DNA of 56,384 nucleotides from Bacteroides fragilis (lineage in GTDB: Bacteria; Bacteroidota; Bacteroidia; Bacteroidales; DTGW01), in the NCBI GenBank assembly GCA_945889005.1, contig CAMDBI010000025.1, positions 1-56,384 of the forward strand, in the 5' to 3' direction. Within the stretch, counting starts at the first letter, position 1. Each line of letters opens with the position of its first letter. Shown here one piece after another: positions 15,963 through 23,972 of this stretch. Below the pieces are notes generated by a model, which did not search any database, was not told the origin of the DNA, and was given only the letters and a program-made list of their open reading frames with translations. The position numbers and the translations under genes are program-made.

Positions 15963-16729
15963 TTTTCTAGCTCAATCTCAACAAGTACACCATTATGATC
16001 GCTTGCTTTAACTCCATATTCAGTATCTATCGAGTGAAATATTATTTTCGAATCCAATATTTCGAGTTTTTTTGCAGCTTTAGACCAAAGTTGTAAAATA
16101 TGGTCGATTTTCCGGGTCGAGAAAGTACATATTAGCTCATCGTTGGCTTTTTTATACACAAATGTATCTTCGATTTCAAAATATTTGTTTTCCAATTGAG
16201 CGATATATAAGTCATTCATAGTACAATTGAAATCGCCTCCAATAAAAACTCCATCAAAACTTCCTCTCAAAAACGGCTGATCAAAAATATGAAACAATTG
16301 CTGCTTACGAAGTTCTGCGCCATCGCGAAGGTGACTCAAATGAACGCTTATAACCATTAGGCGTTTATTGCCTATCTCGATCTCAGCAGCAATGGCTTCG
16401 CGACCTCCATCGGCTTCGTTCGAAGGCAACGAAAAAATATACCTGTTTATAATGGGATATTTCGAAATTATCGAAACATTTGAATAACTGTCGGTTAAAA
16501 CATTGTTCACCTTACGATTTTTGAATCTCGATCGCGATGAAACATAAAAATAGCCCAATCTTTTGGCGATAGACCGTGAAGTATCTATTTGGTTGTCTGA
16601 GGTTTGAAAAGACTCTTGCAACAGTAAAATATGAGGTTGTAAAATTTGAAGCTCTTTAGTAATTACTTCGAGACGTTTAAAATAGTCTCCATCGCATTTC
16701 CATGTATTTAGAGTAGCTATGCTATTCAT
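15944..16729 (-). CDS. Endonuclease/exonuclease/phosphatase (EEP) family enzyme
   Basis: About 261 residues from the ATG at 16729 (MNSIATLNTW); an upstream ATG at 16768 would lie in the promoter region. The DNase I-like EEP fold is clear: TLNTW, LLLQES (metal-binding Glu), GGREAIAAEI, VISVHLSHLRD, FIGGDFNC and the final SDHNGVLVEIE catalytic Asp-His. It hydrolyses phosphodiester or phosphomonoester bonds; candidates are phospholipid headgroups, inositol phosphates or nucleic acids. No signal peptide is visible. It is first in the EEP-kinase-phnN unit and is transcribed away from susC. The last codons come from a tandem repeat, so the C terminus may be recently altered. Confidence 0.85.
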   Translation of the reverse strand: MNSIATLNTWKCDGDYFKRLEVITKELQILQPHILLLQESFQTSDNQIDTSRSIAKRLGYFYVSSRSRFKNRKVNNVLTDSYSNVSIISKYPIINRYIFSLPSNEADGGREAIAAEIEIGNKRLMVISVHLSHLRDGAELRKQQLFHIFDQPFLRGSFDGVFIGGDFNCTMNDLYIAQLENKYFEIEDTFVYKKANDELICTFSTRKIDHILQLWSKAAKKLEILDSKIIFHSIDTEYGVKASDHNGVLVEIELENVNCES

Positions 16730-16969
16730 GATTTTTTGCACATAAAGCAACACTTTAATTGTTAGCAAACAATTTGGAAAATATTATTTTTTCAATCATT
16801 TCTGAGCAAACGAGGAAAAAAAAGATTTTCTAAACCAAATTTGATTTCAACATTACCTAAATATTAATAAATTTTTAAGTTAAAAATTCTAAAAAAAAAC
16901 TAACATATTGCTAACAATTAGCCTCTACTTTTCCAAAAAATTAATTAACCCCCCAAAACAAATTTTAAA
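16730..16969. promoter_or_regulatory. Divergent intergenic region between the EEP gene and susC
   Basis: AT-rich control region for two divergent units. A perfect 12-bp inverted pair, AATTGTTAGCAA at 16757-16768 and TTGCTAACAATT at 16908-16919, lies on either side and could bind one regulator or two. No clear TAnnTTTG box was found. No anti-sigma/ECF sigma pair or hybrid regulator is encoded next to susC. Confidence 0.4.
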
Positions 16970-19900
16970 ATGAGAAAAGTAGAAAAAGTAAGAACAACAA
17001 GAAGTAGGTCGGCTTTTGTCAGTCGATTTCTATTCCCTTTACTTGTTTCTTTTATGACCGTACTTGGAGCCATGGCCCAGGAAGCCGTTGTAAAAGGAAA
17101 AGTAGTCTCGTCCGACGGTTCGAGCGTGATTGGTGCCAATGTTACCATCAAGGGTACAACCAAAGGTACATTGACCGATGCAAACGGCGAATTTTCGATT
17201 AAAGTCGACGGCCCAAGCGACATGCTAGTGTTTGCATTTATGGGACTCGAAACACAGGAAATTGAAGCAGGTAGCCAAACAAACATCAATGTAAGCTTGA
17301 AAGAAAGTGTTAAACAATTGAAGGAAGTTCAGGTAACTGCAATGGGTATTAAAAAAGAGACTCGTACTATTGGTTATACCAGTCAGGAGATTCGCATCGA
17401 CGACTTGTCAAAAGCGAAAGATGTTAATCCTATTAACTCACTTACAGGTAAGGTTGCTGGTTTATCTGTTGGTCAATCGTCTGAATTTTTGGGAACACCT
17501 CAAATGATTCTTCGCGGTTCATCTGAACTACTTTATGTTGTAGATGGTGTACCTATTAACTCAGACAGTTGGAATATCAACGGCGACGATGTAGAGTCAT
17601 ATACCATTCTAAAAGGACCCAATGCCGCAGCTCTTTATGGATTTCGCGGACAAAACGGCGCTATTCTTATTACTACAAAAAAAGGTACTGGCGACGGTGT
17701 AAGTGTCGATTTCAATTCGAGCAATTTGATTCATACCAAAAGCTTTTTAACAATTCCTGTTCGTCAAAGCGAATATGGGTATGGCGATAATTACCAGTAT
17801 TTTTTTGGTAACGACCGCCTAAATGCCGATGGTGCACCTTATCAACGACCCAATGTATGGGGACCACGCATGGAAGGTCAATTGATCCCACAATGGGATA
17901 GCCCTGTTGTAAATGGAGTAAGACAAGGCACTCCCTGGGTTACTAAAGGCAAGGACAATTTTGTGAATTTTATGGAAACCGGTTATTTAACATCAAATAA
18001 CTTGGCACTTTCGGCTAGCAGCGATAAATACAATATTAGACTTTCGGTTTCAGACAATTACCAAAAAGCAATGAATCCAAATACCGGATTGAATATTTTA
18101 AACCTTAATATTTATTCGGGATACCAGCTAACCAAAAAACTTCGAGTTGACGGTAATATGAACTACAATAGCCAAAACTCGCCAAATGTTCCCGACGTAG
18201 CTTACGGACCAAACAGTTACACATATATGATTCAAGAATACGGCTCGGCTCACTACGATATCAGAGACATGAAAGACTACTGGCAGGAAGGATATGAAGG
18301 TGTTCAACAAAAATATGCTGAATACGGACGTTGTAATAACCCATATTTTATAGCAAACGAATGGTTAAGAGGTCATTACAAAACAGATATTTATGGCTAT
18401 GTAAAAGCAAGTTACGAAATTACACCCGAATTAACTGCAAGTGCTCGTACACAAGTGAGCAATTACAATGTACTACGTAATGAAAAACTACCTATTTCGG
18501 CAATTGCTTATGGTAGTAGCAATAGTTTGCGTCTAGGCCAATATCGTGAGGACCGCCGTAATTTTAACCAATTTAAAACAGACGCTATGTTGTTGTATAA
18601 CAAAAATATAACTTCAACTATTTATTTAAGCGCTCTTGCCGGAGCTGAAATGTCGCAACTTACATATAACTCGAGCTGGATAACTACCGGTTACCTCAAT
18701 GTGCCAGGTGTATATAGTTTTGGAAACTCGTTGAATGCAACTACACCATATAGTTGGGCTTCGGGAATGAATACTCAAAGTGGATTTTATTCGGCCGATC
18801 TTTCATTCGACAAATATGCCACCCTCTCGCATACCAACCGTGTAGATAAAATAAGCACATTACCCGAAGGAAAAAACAGCTATTTTTATCCATCTGTAAG
18901 TTTAAGTTCTGTAGTGACCGATTATGTTAAACTCCCAGAAGTAATATCACATTTAAAAATAAGAACATCTTTTGCTGATGTTAAAGGAGCATTAACAAAA
19001 AATACTGTCGGTCCTGCTTGGTTTGAACTTGAAAGATCAAATCCTATCGGATACGGTACTGGATATATGTCACCATACGGTGGACCTACTTACGCCAACC
19101 AAACCAACTTTAACTCAGCTTCAACAGTAAATAATACATCGTCTGTAACTCTTTCAAATACACTTTCAAACCCCGATTTGAAACCATATACTGTTAAATC
19201 GTATGAAGCAGGTTTTGACATCAAATTTTTAAAAAACAGATTGGGTTTTGATGTTACATATTTTACAACCATCAACGGCCCACAAATATATCAATGGGAC
19301 ATAGCTCCATCTACAGGGTTTACTTCGAAAATGGTTAATGGCGTTACATCGCAAAAAACAGGATGGGAAATTACTTCGTCTATCAATCCTGTAAAAACAT
19401 CGTCGGGATTTAGTTGGGATATTATGGCTAACTGGTCGACCCATAAAGAAACACTTAAAGAACTATATGGCGGTGCTGAAGAGATATTGTTGAACGACCA
19501 CTATTATAAAGTTGGTGACCGTTTAGATGCATATTATGGCTACAAATTTTATCACGACAATAACGGCAACATCATTCACGATGTAAAGGGTATGCCTTTG
19601 TTGCCTCAAAAAGGTACTTTAAACAAAAAATTCCTCGGATATCTGAACAACGATTTTGCTTGGGGTGTTTCTAATACCTTTTCTTACAAATTCGCTAGTC
19701 TTTCTTTCTCATTCGACGGACGTGTAGGCGGCGTTATTCACGATCAGGTATATTCTGATATGATGCAGTCGGGTGCTGCAATTGATTTGGTTCAAGGCGA
19801 TTATGGAAAAGCAAGACTTGCTGAATGGGAGACATTAAAAACTACAGGAGTGACAAGTTCAGGAGCATATACAGGACCGGGAGTTGCTCTTGCTGCAAAT

Positions 19901-20365
19901 TCTGTTGCTCCAACTTTTGACAAAAACGGAGATATTGATAATTTAGATAAGCTAACTCTTGTTGAAAATGCTACTGCTGTTCAACTTAAAACATATGTTA
20001 ATACCATTCAGGGCTTTCCATTTCAGGAGCCTTACATGGTTTCACGTACTTATGCAAAACTTAGAGATATAAGTTTAACTCTTCAAATACCGTCAAGCTT
20101 ATTGGGCAAAAAATATATCAAAAAAGCTTCTATTTCATTTGTTGGACGTAACTTGCTTTACATTACGAAAACACGTAAAGACTTTGATCTCGACCAATAT
20201 GCAACAGGTTTCGATTTTGCACGTATTGGGCAAAACACTGCAACCAATAACTCGGGTTCGTTTGCAACCGAAACAGGAGCAAAAGCCATGAGTCAGGGTG
20301 CCAACGCTCAAATGCAGACTCCTACAAGCCGTCAGTTTGGGGTTAATCTAAATTTTACGTTTTAA
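16970..20365 (+). CDS. SusC/RagA-family TonB-dependent outer-membrane transporter
   Basis: A 1131-residue receptor. The long basic start and hydrophobic stretch (about 20-36) form a signal peptide ending near AMAQ. A CarboxypepD_reg-like domain follows (about 38-110: VKGKVVSSDGSSVIGANVTIKGT), then a plug domain (NPINSLTGKVAGLSV, YVVDGVPIN, ILKGPNAAALYGFRGQNGAILITTKKG) and a beta-barrel to the C-terminal phenylalanine (NLNFTF). It works with the SusD lipoprotein 21 bases downstream to import a glycan, peptide or other large ligand. The ligand is not evident; no glycoside hydrolases or ECF sigma genes flank it. A link to organophosphate uptake would be inference from the neighbours only. Confidence 0.95.
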   Translation: MRKVEKVRTTRSRSAFVSRFLFPLLVSFMTVLGAMAQEAVVKGKVVSSDGSSVIGANVTIKGTTKGTLTDANGEFSIKVDGPSDMLVFAFMGLETQEIEAGSQTNINVSLKESVKQLKEVQVTAMGIKKETRTIGYTSQEIRIDDLSKAKDVNPINSLTGKVAGLSVGQSSEFLGTPQMILRGSSELLYVVDGVPINSDSWNINGDDVESYTILKGPNAAALYGFRGQNGAILITTKKGTGDGVSVDFNSSNLIHTKSFLTIPVRQSEYGYGDNYQYFFGNDRLNADGAPYQRPNVWGPRMEGQLIPQWDSPVVNGVRQGTPWVTKGKDNFVNFMETGYLTSNNLALSASSDKYNIRLSVSDNYQKAMNPNTGLNILNLNIYSGYQLTKKLRVDGNMNYNSQNSPNVPDVAYGPNSYTYMIQEYGSAHYDIRDMKDYWQEGYEGVQQKYAEYGRCNNPYFIANEWLRGHYKTDIYGYVKASYEITPELTASARTQVSNYNVLRNEKLPISAIAYGSSNSLRLGQYREDRRNFNQFKTDAMLLYNKNITSTIYLSALAGAEMSQLTYNSSWITTGYLNVPGVYSFGNSLNATTPYSWASGMNTQSGFYSADLSFDKYATLSHTNRVDKISTLPEGKNSYFYPSVSLSSVVTDYVKLPEVISHLKIRTSFADVKGALTKNTVGPAWFELERSNPIGYGTGYMSPYGGPTYANQTNFNSASTVNNTSSVTLSNTLSNPDLKPYTVKSYEAGFDIKFLKNRLGFDVTYFTTINGPQIYQWDIAPSTGFTSKMVNGVTSQKTGWEITSSINPVKTSSGFSWDIMANWSTHKETLKELYGGAEEILLNDHYYKVGDRLDAYYGYKFYHDNNGNIIHDVKGMPLLPQKGTLNKKFLGYLNNDFAWGVSNTFSYKFASLSFSFDGRVGGVIHDQVYSDMMQSGAAIDLVQGDYGKARLAEWETLKTTGVTSSGAYTGPGVALAANSVAPTFDKNGDIDNLDKLTLVENATAVQLKTYVNTIQGFPFQEPYMVSRTYAKLRDISLTLQIPSSLLGKKYIKKASISFVGRNLLYITKTRKDFDLDQYATGFDFARIGQNTATNNSGSFATETGAKAMSQGANAQMQTPTSRQFGVNLNFTF

Positions 20366-20386
20366 TAATTATAAAAATATATAATA

Positions 20387-22114
20387 ATGAAAAAAATAAT
20401 AAAAATGAAAAACTTTACGATTGGTATTGCCATGGCAATACTTGCAGTTGGTTTTTGGGGTTGCGAAAAATACGACCACCTCAATCCCAACGTTGCAAAT
20501 GAAGATGCATTGGTCTCGAGCGGACAGATTTTGGCACGCTTACAATACGAACTTTATCAGGGAGGCGGTCATTACGACAACATGCCAGATAGATACATTG
20601 AAAGCCCATTTGCCGACCCTCTCATGAAATGGAATCAATATTTTGTATCGAACGACATCTACTATGGTGGCGATAACCAGTATTTTTGGTCGAGTTCTGC
20701 ATCGAACTACAATATAATTAAAAATTGCAATTCGATGGAAAAAACTGCTTTCGCTACTACAGCAACCAATTTAAATCCATACTATGCATTGTCGAGATTT
20801 TTTAAAGCATACTCATATATTTGGATGACCCAACGCGTAGGTGATATGCCAATGACTGATGCCGGAAAAGGTGGTATTAACGAAACTCCTGCTTTTGACA
20901 AGCAAAAAGATATTTATATTAAATGTTTAGAATTGCTCGATAGCGCAAATTACGAATTGGGTTTGATTATTACTGAAAATAAATTGAAAATTACAAACGA
21001 TATTTATTTCGTTAACAATCTAACAAACTGGAGAAAAGTAATAAATACGTATCGTTTAAGAGTACTTGTAAGTCTAAGCAAACGGGTAGACGACACTCCT
21101 GAATTGAATGTTAAAGCACAGTTCGATTCAATTGTCAACAATTCTGCTCGTTTTCCAATTATGGCTAGTAATGACGATAACCTAAAATTTACTTTTTATA
21201 CAACATACAACCCATATCCTAGAAGTCCGACATCTTATTACAATGACAGATTAAATGTTTCTACTACCTTATTAGACTTATTGGTTCCAAACAAAGATCC
21301 GCGAACATTTATGATAGCTGTACCAGCTCCAAAACATGTCGACACAACTAAATCAAAAGGCGGACTTGGAAAAAAGGTAAAGGATTTTACTGCTTATGTT
21401 GGTGCAAATTACGCTCTTAGTTTTGGTGAATTGAAAACAAACAAAGATAACGGAGAATATTCGTTTATCAATTACCTTCGTTACTATAAAACTACCACAG
21501 GTCCGGCTTCGACTTATGGCGACGAATCGAAAGGCGCAATTATTATCGGTTATCCCGAAATGTGTTTCAATATTGCCGAAGGTCTTAACAGAGGTTGGGC
21601 TACAGGCGATGCTGGAGCATGGTACAAAAAAGGTATTGAAGCATCTATGAAATTTTTCGGTATTGCCGATGGTACCAAGATTACTATTGCCGATAAAGGA
21701 GGGAAAGTCGATAATCCAGATCCAAACGATGCAACCAAAAAAATACCTTTGATAGGTACAGGTTCGGTTACTATCGGAAAAGATTGCGATTCTTTAAATT
21801 ATTTCTATAAATATAAAGGTATTGCATATAATACAAATAACAAAGACTCTGCATTGATGCAGATTGTAAATCAGAAGTATATAGCCATGTGGCAAAACTC
21901 GGGTTGGGAAGCATATTATAACTGGCGCAGAACAGGTTTGCCAAATACATTTGTTACTACAGGTGCCGGTATTAATCCTGTTCAGAAAATACCTCGCCGT
22001 TTCCAATATCCTACAAACGAAGCTAAATACAATGCTACAAACTACCAGAAAGCAATTGCCGACCAATTTGGTGGTGAAGACGACTTGTATAAAGATACTT
22101 GGCTAACTAAATAA
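20387..22114 (+). CDS. SusD/RagB-family ligand-binding lipoprotein
   Basis: A 575-residue lipoprotein. The signal peptide ends at the lipobox GFWGC, so C26 becomes the lipidated residue. The TPR-like helical SusD fold is indicated by ARLQYELY, SRFFKAYSYIWMTQRVGDMPMTDA, YIKCLELLDSAN and the C-terminal block YIAMWQNSGWEAYYNWRRTGLP. It forms the lid of the SusC transporter encoded directly upstream. A strong terminator follows at 22134. The protein belongs to the SusD-like type with an extended middle region, and its substrate is unknown. Confidence 0.94.
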   Translation: MKKIIKMKNFTIGIAMAILAVGFWGCEKYDHLNPNVANEDALVSSGQILARLQYELYQGGGHYDNMPDRYIESPFADPLMKWNQYFVSNDIYYGGDNQYFWSSSASNYNIIKNCNSMEKTAFATTATNLNPYYALSRFFKAYSYIWMTQRVGDMPMTDAGKGGINETPAFDKQKDIYIKCLELLDSANYELGLIITENKLKITNDIYFVNNLTNWRKVINTYRLRVLVSLSKRVDDTPELNVKAQFDSIVNNSARFPIMASNDDNLKFTFYTTYNPYPRSPTSYYNDRLNVSTTLLDLLVPNKDPRTFMIAVPAPKHVDTTKSKGGLGKKVKDFTAYVGANYALSFGELKTNKDNGEYSFINYLRYYKTTTGPASTYGDESKGAIIIGYPEMCFNIAEGLNRGWATGDAGAWYKKGIEASMKFFGIADGTKITIADKGGKVDNPDPNDATKKIPLIGTGSVTIGKDCDSLNYFYKYKGIAYNTNNKDSALMQIVNQKYIAMWQNSGWEAYYNWRRTGLPNTFVTTGAGINPVQKIPRRFQYPTNEAKYNATNYQKAIADQFGGEDDLYKDTWLTK

Positions 22115-22133
22115 TGGATTTTTAAAACTTAAT

Positions 22134-22168
22134 ACAAAGGCTGCATATTCTGTATTTGCAGCCTTTGT
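22134..22168 (+). terminator. Rho-independent terminator after susD
   Basis: A perfect 12-bp stem (ACAAAGGCTGCA at 22134-22145, TGCAGCCTTTGT at 22157-22168) with an 11-nt loop ends 54 bases past the susD stop and is followed by TATTATTT. The rest of the gap to 22434 holds a tandem CCTAACAATTC pair near 22278 and nothing else recognisable. Confidence 0.85.
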
Positions 22169-22434
22169 TATTATTTAACGAATAATTAATACAAGGCCAC
22201 TTTTTTATATCTAATAAGGCTTTCTAATTGCCTTAAAGTCAAATTAGCTTTGTTAAATGCCTTCTCAAATTTTTTCCTAACAATTCCCTAACAATTCAAG
22301 CCTACTTTTATTGTGTCAAATTAAATTTTGATAAGCCCGATGATCTCTACCAAACTTAATGTTTCATTAGCTTTTGTTTAATAGAATGATAATAAAGATG
22401 ATATATTTTTGAACTTGGATAAAAATTTTTAAAA

Positions 22435-22989
22435 ATGAAAAAGTTATTAATTAGTGTTTCGATTTTATTTTTTTGGCAAATTTTGGCAAATAGCCAAGAT
22501 GTTATGTTGGCTTCGAACGAAAAAGCAGGATTTACATCTACAGCTGATTACCCAACAGAAGCTAACACTCAATTAATTGAATTTAAAGTTCAGTGGCTCA
22601 AAACCGATCAGGTTAAGGAAGTGAAATCTGAAGATGTCGACGACCACGTGTTTGGCGAATTGGTTGCCCGCAAAATGGTTTTAGTAGACGAAACTTTTAC
22701 CTACAAGGTCGATATTGCCCCGGGAAACCCCGCCAAAAAAACTATGTTTCGCAAACCTGTTATATACAATTCGGTAGTCGATATCGAACGTTTCTTGAAA
22801 AAGAAAGTACGTAAAACGGAAATATCGAAAGAAGTAGCTGCTCAGCTTTTCAACACTGTATTGGATGTTGCATTAAATACCTACTGCTGCGATACCGAAA
22901 AACTCGAAAAAGTGATTCGCGAAACAAAAAACACCGAAGAATTGCTTTTGCTTTTTACCCAAATCGTAAAGGTTGTAAAGGCGGTTTAA
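22435..22989 (+). CDS. Secreted protein of unknown function
   Basis: A 184-residue protein whose first 20 residues (MKKLLISVSILFFWQILANS) form a signal peptide, so it is probably periplasmic or outer-membrane associated. I recognise no domain. The mature part is charged, with many lysines in the second half (FLKKKVRKTEISKE) and two adjacent cysteines in NTYCCDTEKL. Alternating hydrophobic stretches suggest mixed alpha/beta structure. It is a monocistronic gene between two terminators. Confidence 0.6.
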   Translation: MKKLLISVSILFFWQILANSQDVMLASNEKAGFTSTADYPTEANTQLIEFKVQWLKTDQVKEVKSEDVDDHVFGELVARKMVLVDETFTYKVDIAPGNPAKKTMFRKPVIYNSVVDIERFLKKKVRKTEISKEVAAQLFNTVLDVALNTYCCDTEKLEKVIRETKNTEELLLLFTQIVKVVKAV

Positions 22990-23040
22990 TAGAACCCTTC
23001 GACTCCGCTCAGGGATCAGCACAGGGACAAGAAAGAGAAA

Positions 23041-23077
23041 AAAAAGAGATAGATTCCAATTGGGTCTATCTCTTTTT
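23041..23077 (+). terminator. Rho-independent terminator after the secreted unknown
   Basis: Arms AAAAAGAGATAGA (23041-23053) and TCTATCTCTTTTT (23065-23077) pair perfectly over 13 bp and run into a T tract. A CCCTTCGACTCCGCTCAGGG repeat lies just before it (22995-23014). The rest of the gap up to 23281 shows no gene. Confidence 0.8.
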
Positions 23078-23281
23078 TTTGTGTATATGCCATTAAGAAT
23101 TGAAGAAACATTTAACCAAAAAGGCTCCCAAAGGAAAAAAATCACTTTTAATACCGTCAAAATTGCCTTACACTGAATATTACTACTAGTCCAATTATTT
23201 TATATTCTTATAATATAGTTTTTTAGTGTTGCTTTGTTCAATTGAAGCATTTCTGAAAACTAAAAAAATATTTAAAATTTG

Positions 23282-23289
23282 TATCTTTG
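23282..23289 (+). promoter_or_regulatory. Bacteroidota -7 promoter box of the toxin-antitoxin pair
   Basis: TATCTTTG matches the TAnnTTTG consensus exactly and lies 14 bases before the antitoxin start codon, which implies a very short leader. No convincing -33 element was found. Confidence 0.6.
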
Positions 23290-23303
23290 AGAAAAAATAA
23301 AAT

Positions 23304-23525
23304 ATGCTTAGGGTAAGCGGTACATATTATAATGGTCAACTTCGATTGGATAAACCAGTTAAAACTAAAAAACCAATAAACGTTGTAGTAACTTTTGAGG
23401 AATTAGATACAAAAAAACGGTTGAAGTTATCTGATTTTTCTTTTTTGGAGACCCAAGAATTATTGAAGGATTATAAAGGTTCTTTTAGTAATGAAGTTGT
23501 CGAAGAAAGACGTATTGATTTATGA
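23304..23525 (+). CDS. Putative antitoxin of a PIN-domain toxin-antitoxin pair
   Basis: A 73-residue protein starting MLRVSGTYYNGQLRLDKPV, a beta-rich start like the small antitoxins paired with PIN proteins in Bacteroidota (a DUF2281 or AbrB-like N terminus is plausible). The C-terminal half is helical and charged (LETQELLKDYKGSFSNE...ERRIDL), which would wrap around the toxin. The stop overlaps the toxin ATG in an ATGA arrangement, which suits coupled expression. The call rests mostly on size and context. Confidence 0.7.
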   Translation: MLRVSGTYYNGQLRLDKPVKTKKPINVVVTFEELDTKKRLKLSDFSFLETQELLKDYKGSFSNEVVEERRIDL

Positions 23526-23953
23526 GAATCTTTTTGGATACGTCATCTCTTTTCAAACTTTATCATATTGAGGATGGTACTGAACAATTAATAGAATTGT
23601 TCAACAATAATTATGTTGAAATTATTTATTTGGCAGAGATTACTAAAATCGAATTTGATTCAGTTGTTTGGAAAAAGTTTCGCAAGAAAGAACTTGATGA
23701 AGTAAAAGTTATAACAATTATTAAAAACTTTGAGAAAGATTCTAAAAAATTCACTTTTATTAAGGATAATTCAGAATTGAGAAAGAATGCAAAAGGTTTA
23801 GTGTCAAAATATGGCAAGGATGGCTTAAGAACTCTTGATTCAACACAATTATCTTCAGCTATTGCAGTTAAAGAAATAGCTGAATTATACATCACTTCTG
23901 ATAAATTGTTACAACAACTTCTTGAATCTGAAAATTTAAAAATAATACAATAA
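23522..23953 (+). CDS. PIN-domain ribonuclease toxin (VapC-like)
   Basis: A 143-residue PIN domain. D6 in RIFLDTSSL, an acidic residue in EITKIEFDS, and the aspartate of LRTLDSTQLSSA give the metal-binding acidic set; the final ITSDKLL...LKIIQ is the usual last strand. VapC-type toxins cleave tRNA or rRNA. It overlaps the upstream antitoxin by four bases. The gene is AT-rich relative to the adjacent receptor gene, which fits a horizontally moving cassette. Confidence 0.88.
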   Translation: MRIFLDTSSLFKLYHIEDGTEQLIELFNNNYVEIIYLAEITKIEFDSVVWKKFRKKELDEVKVITIIKNFEKDSKKFTFIKDNSELRKNAKGLVSKYGKDGLRTLDSTQLSSAIAVKEIAELYITSDKLLQQLLESENLKIIQ

Positions 23954-23972
23954 TAACTGGGCTAACATATTC

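Noticed and set aside
16970-22114. SusCD pair as a dedicated phosphonate importer
   Set aside because: Only proximity to the phnN operon supports it; nothing in the sequences points to the ligand.
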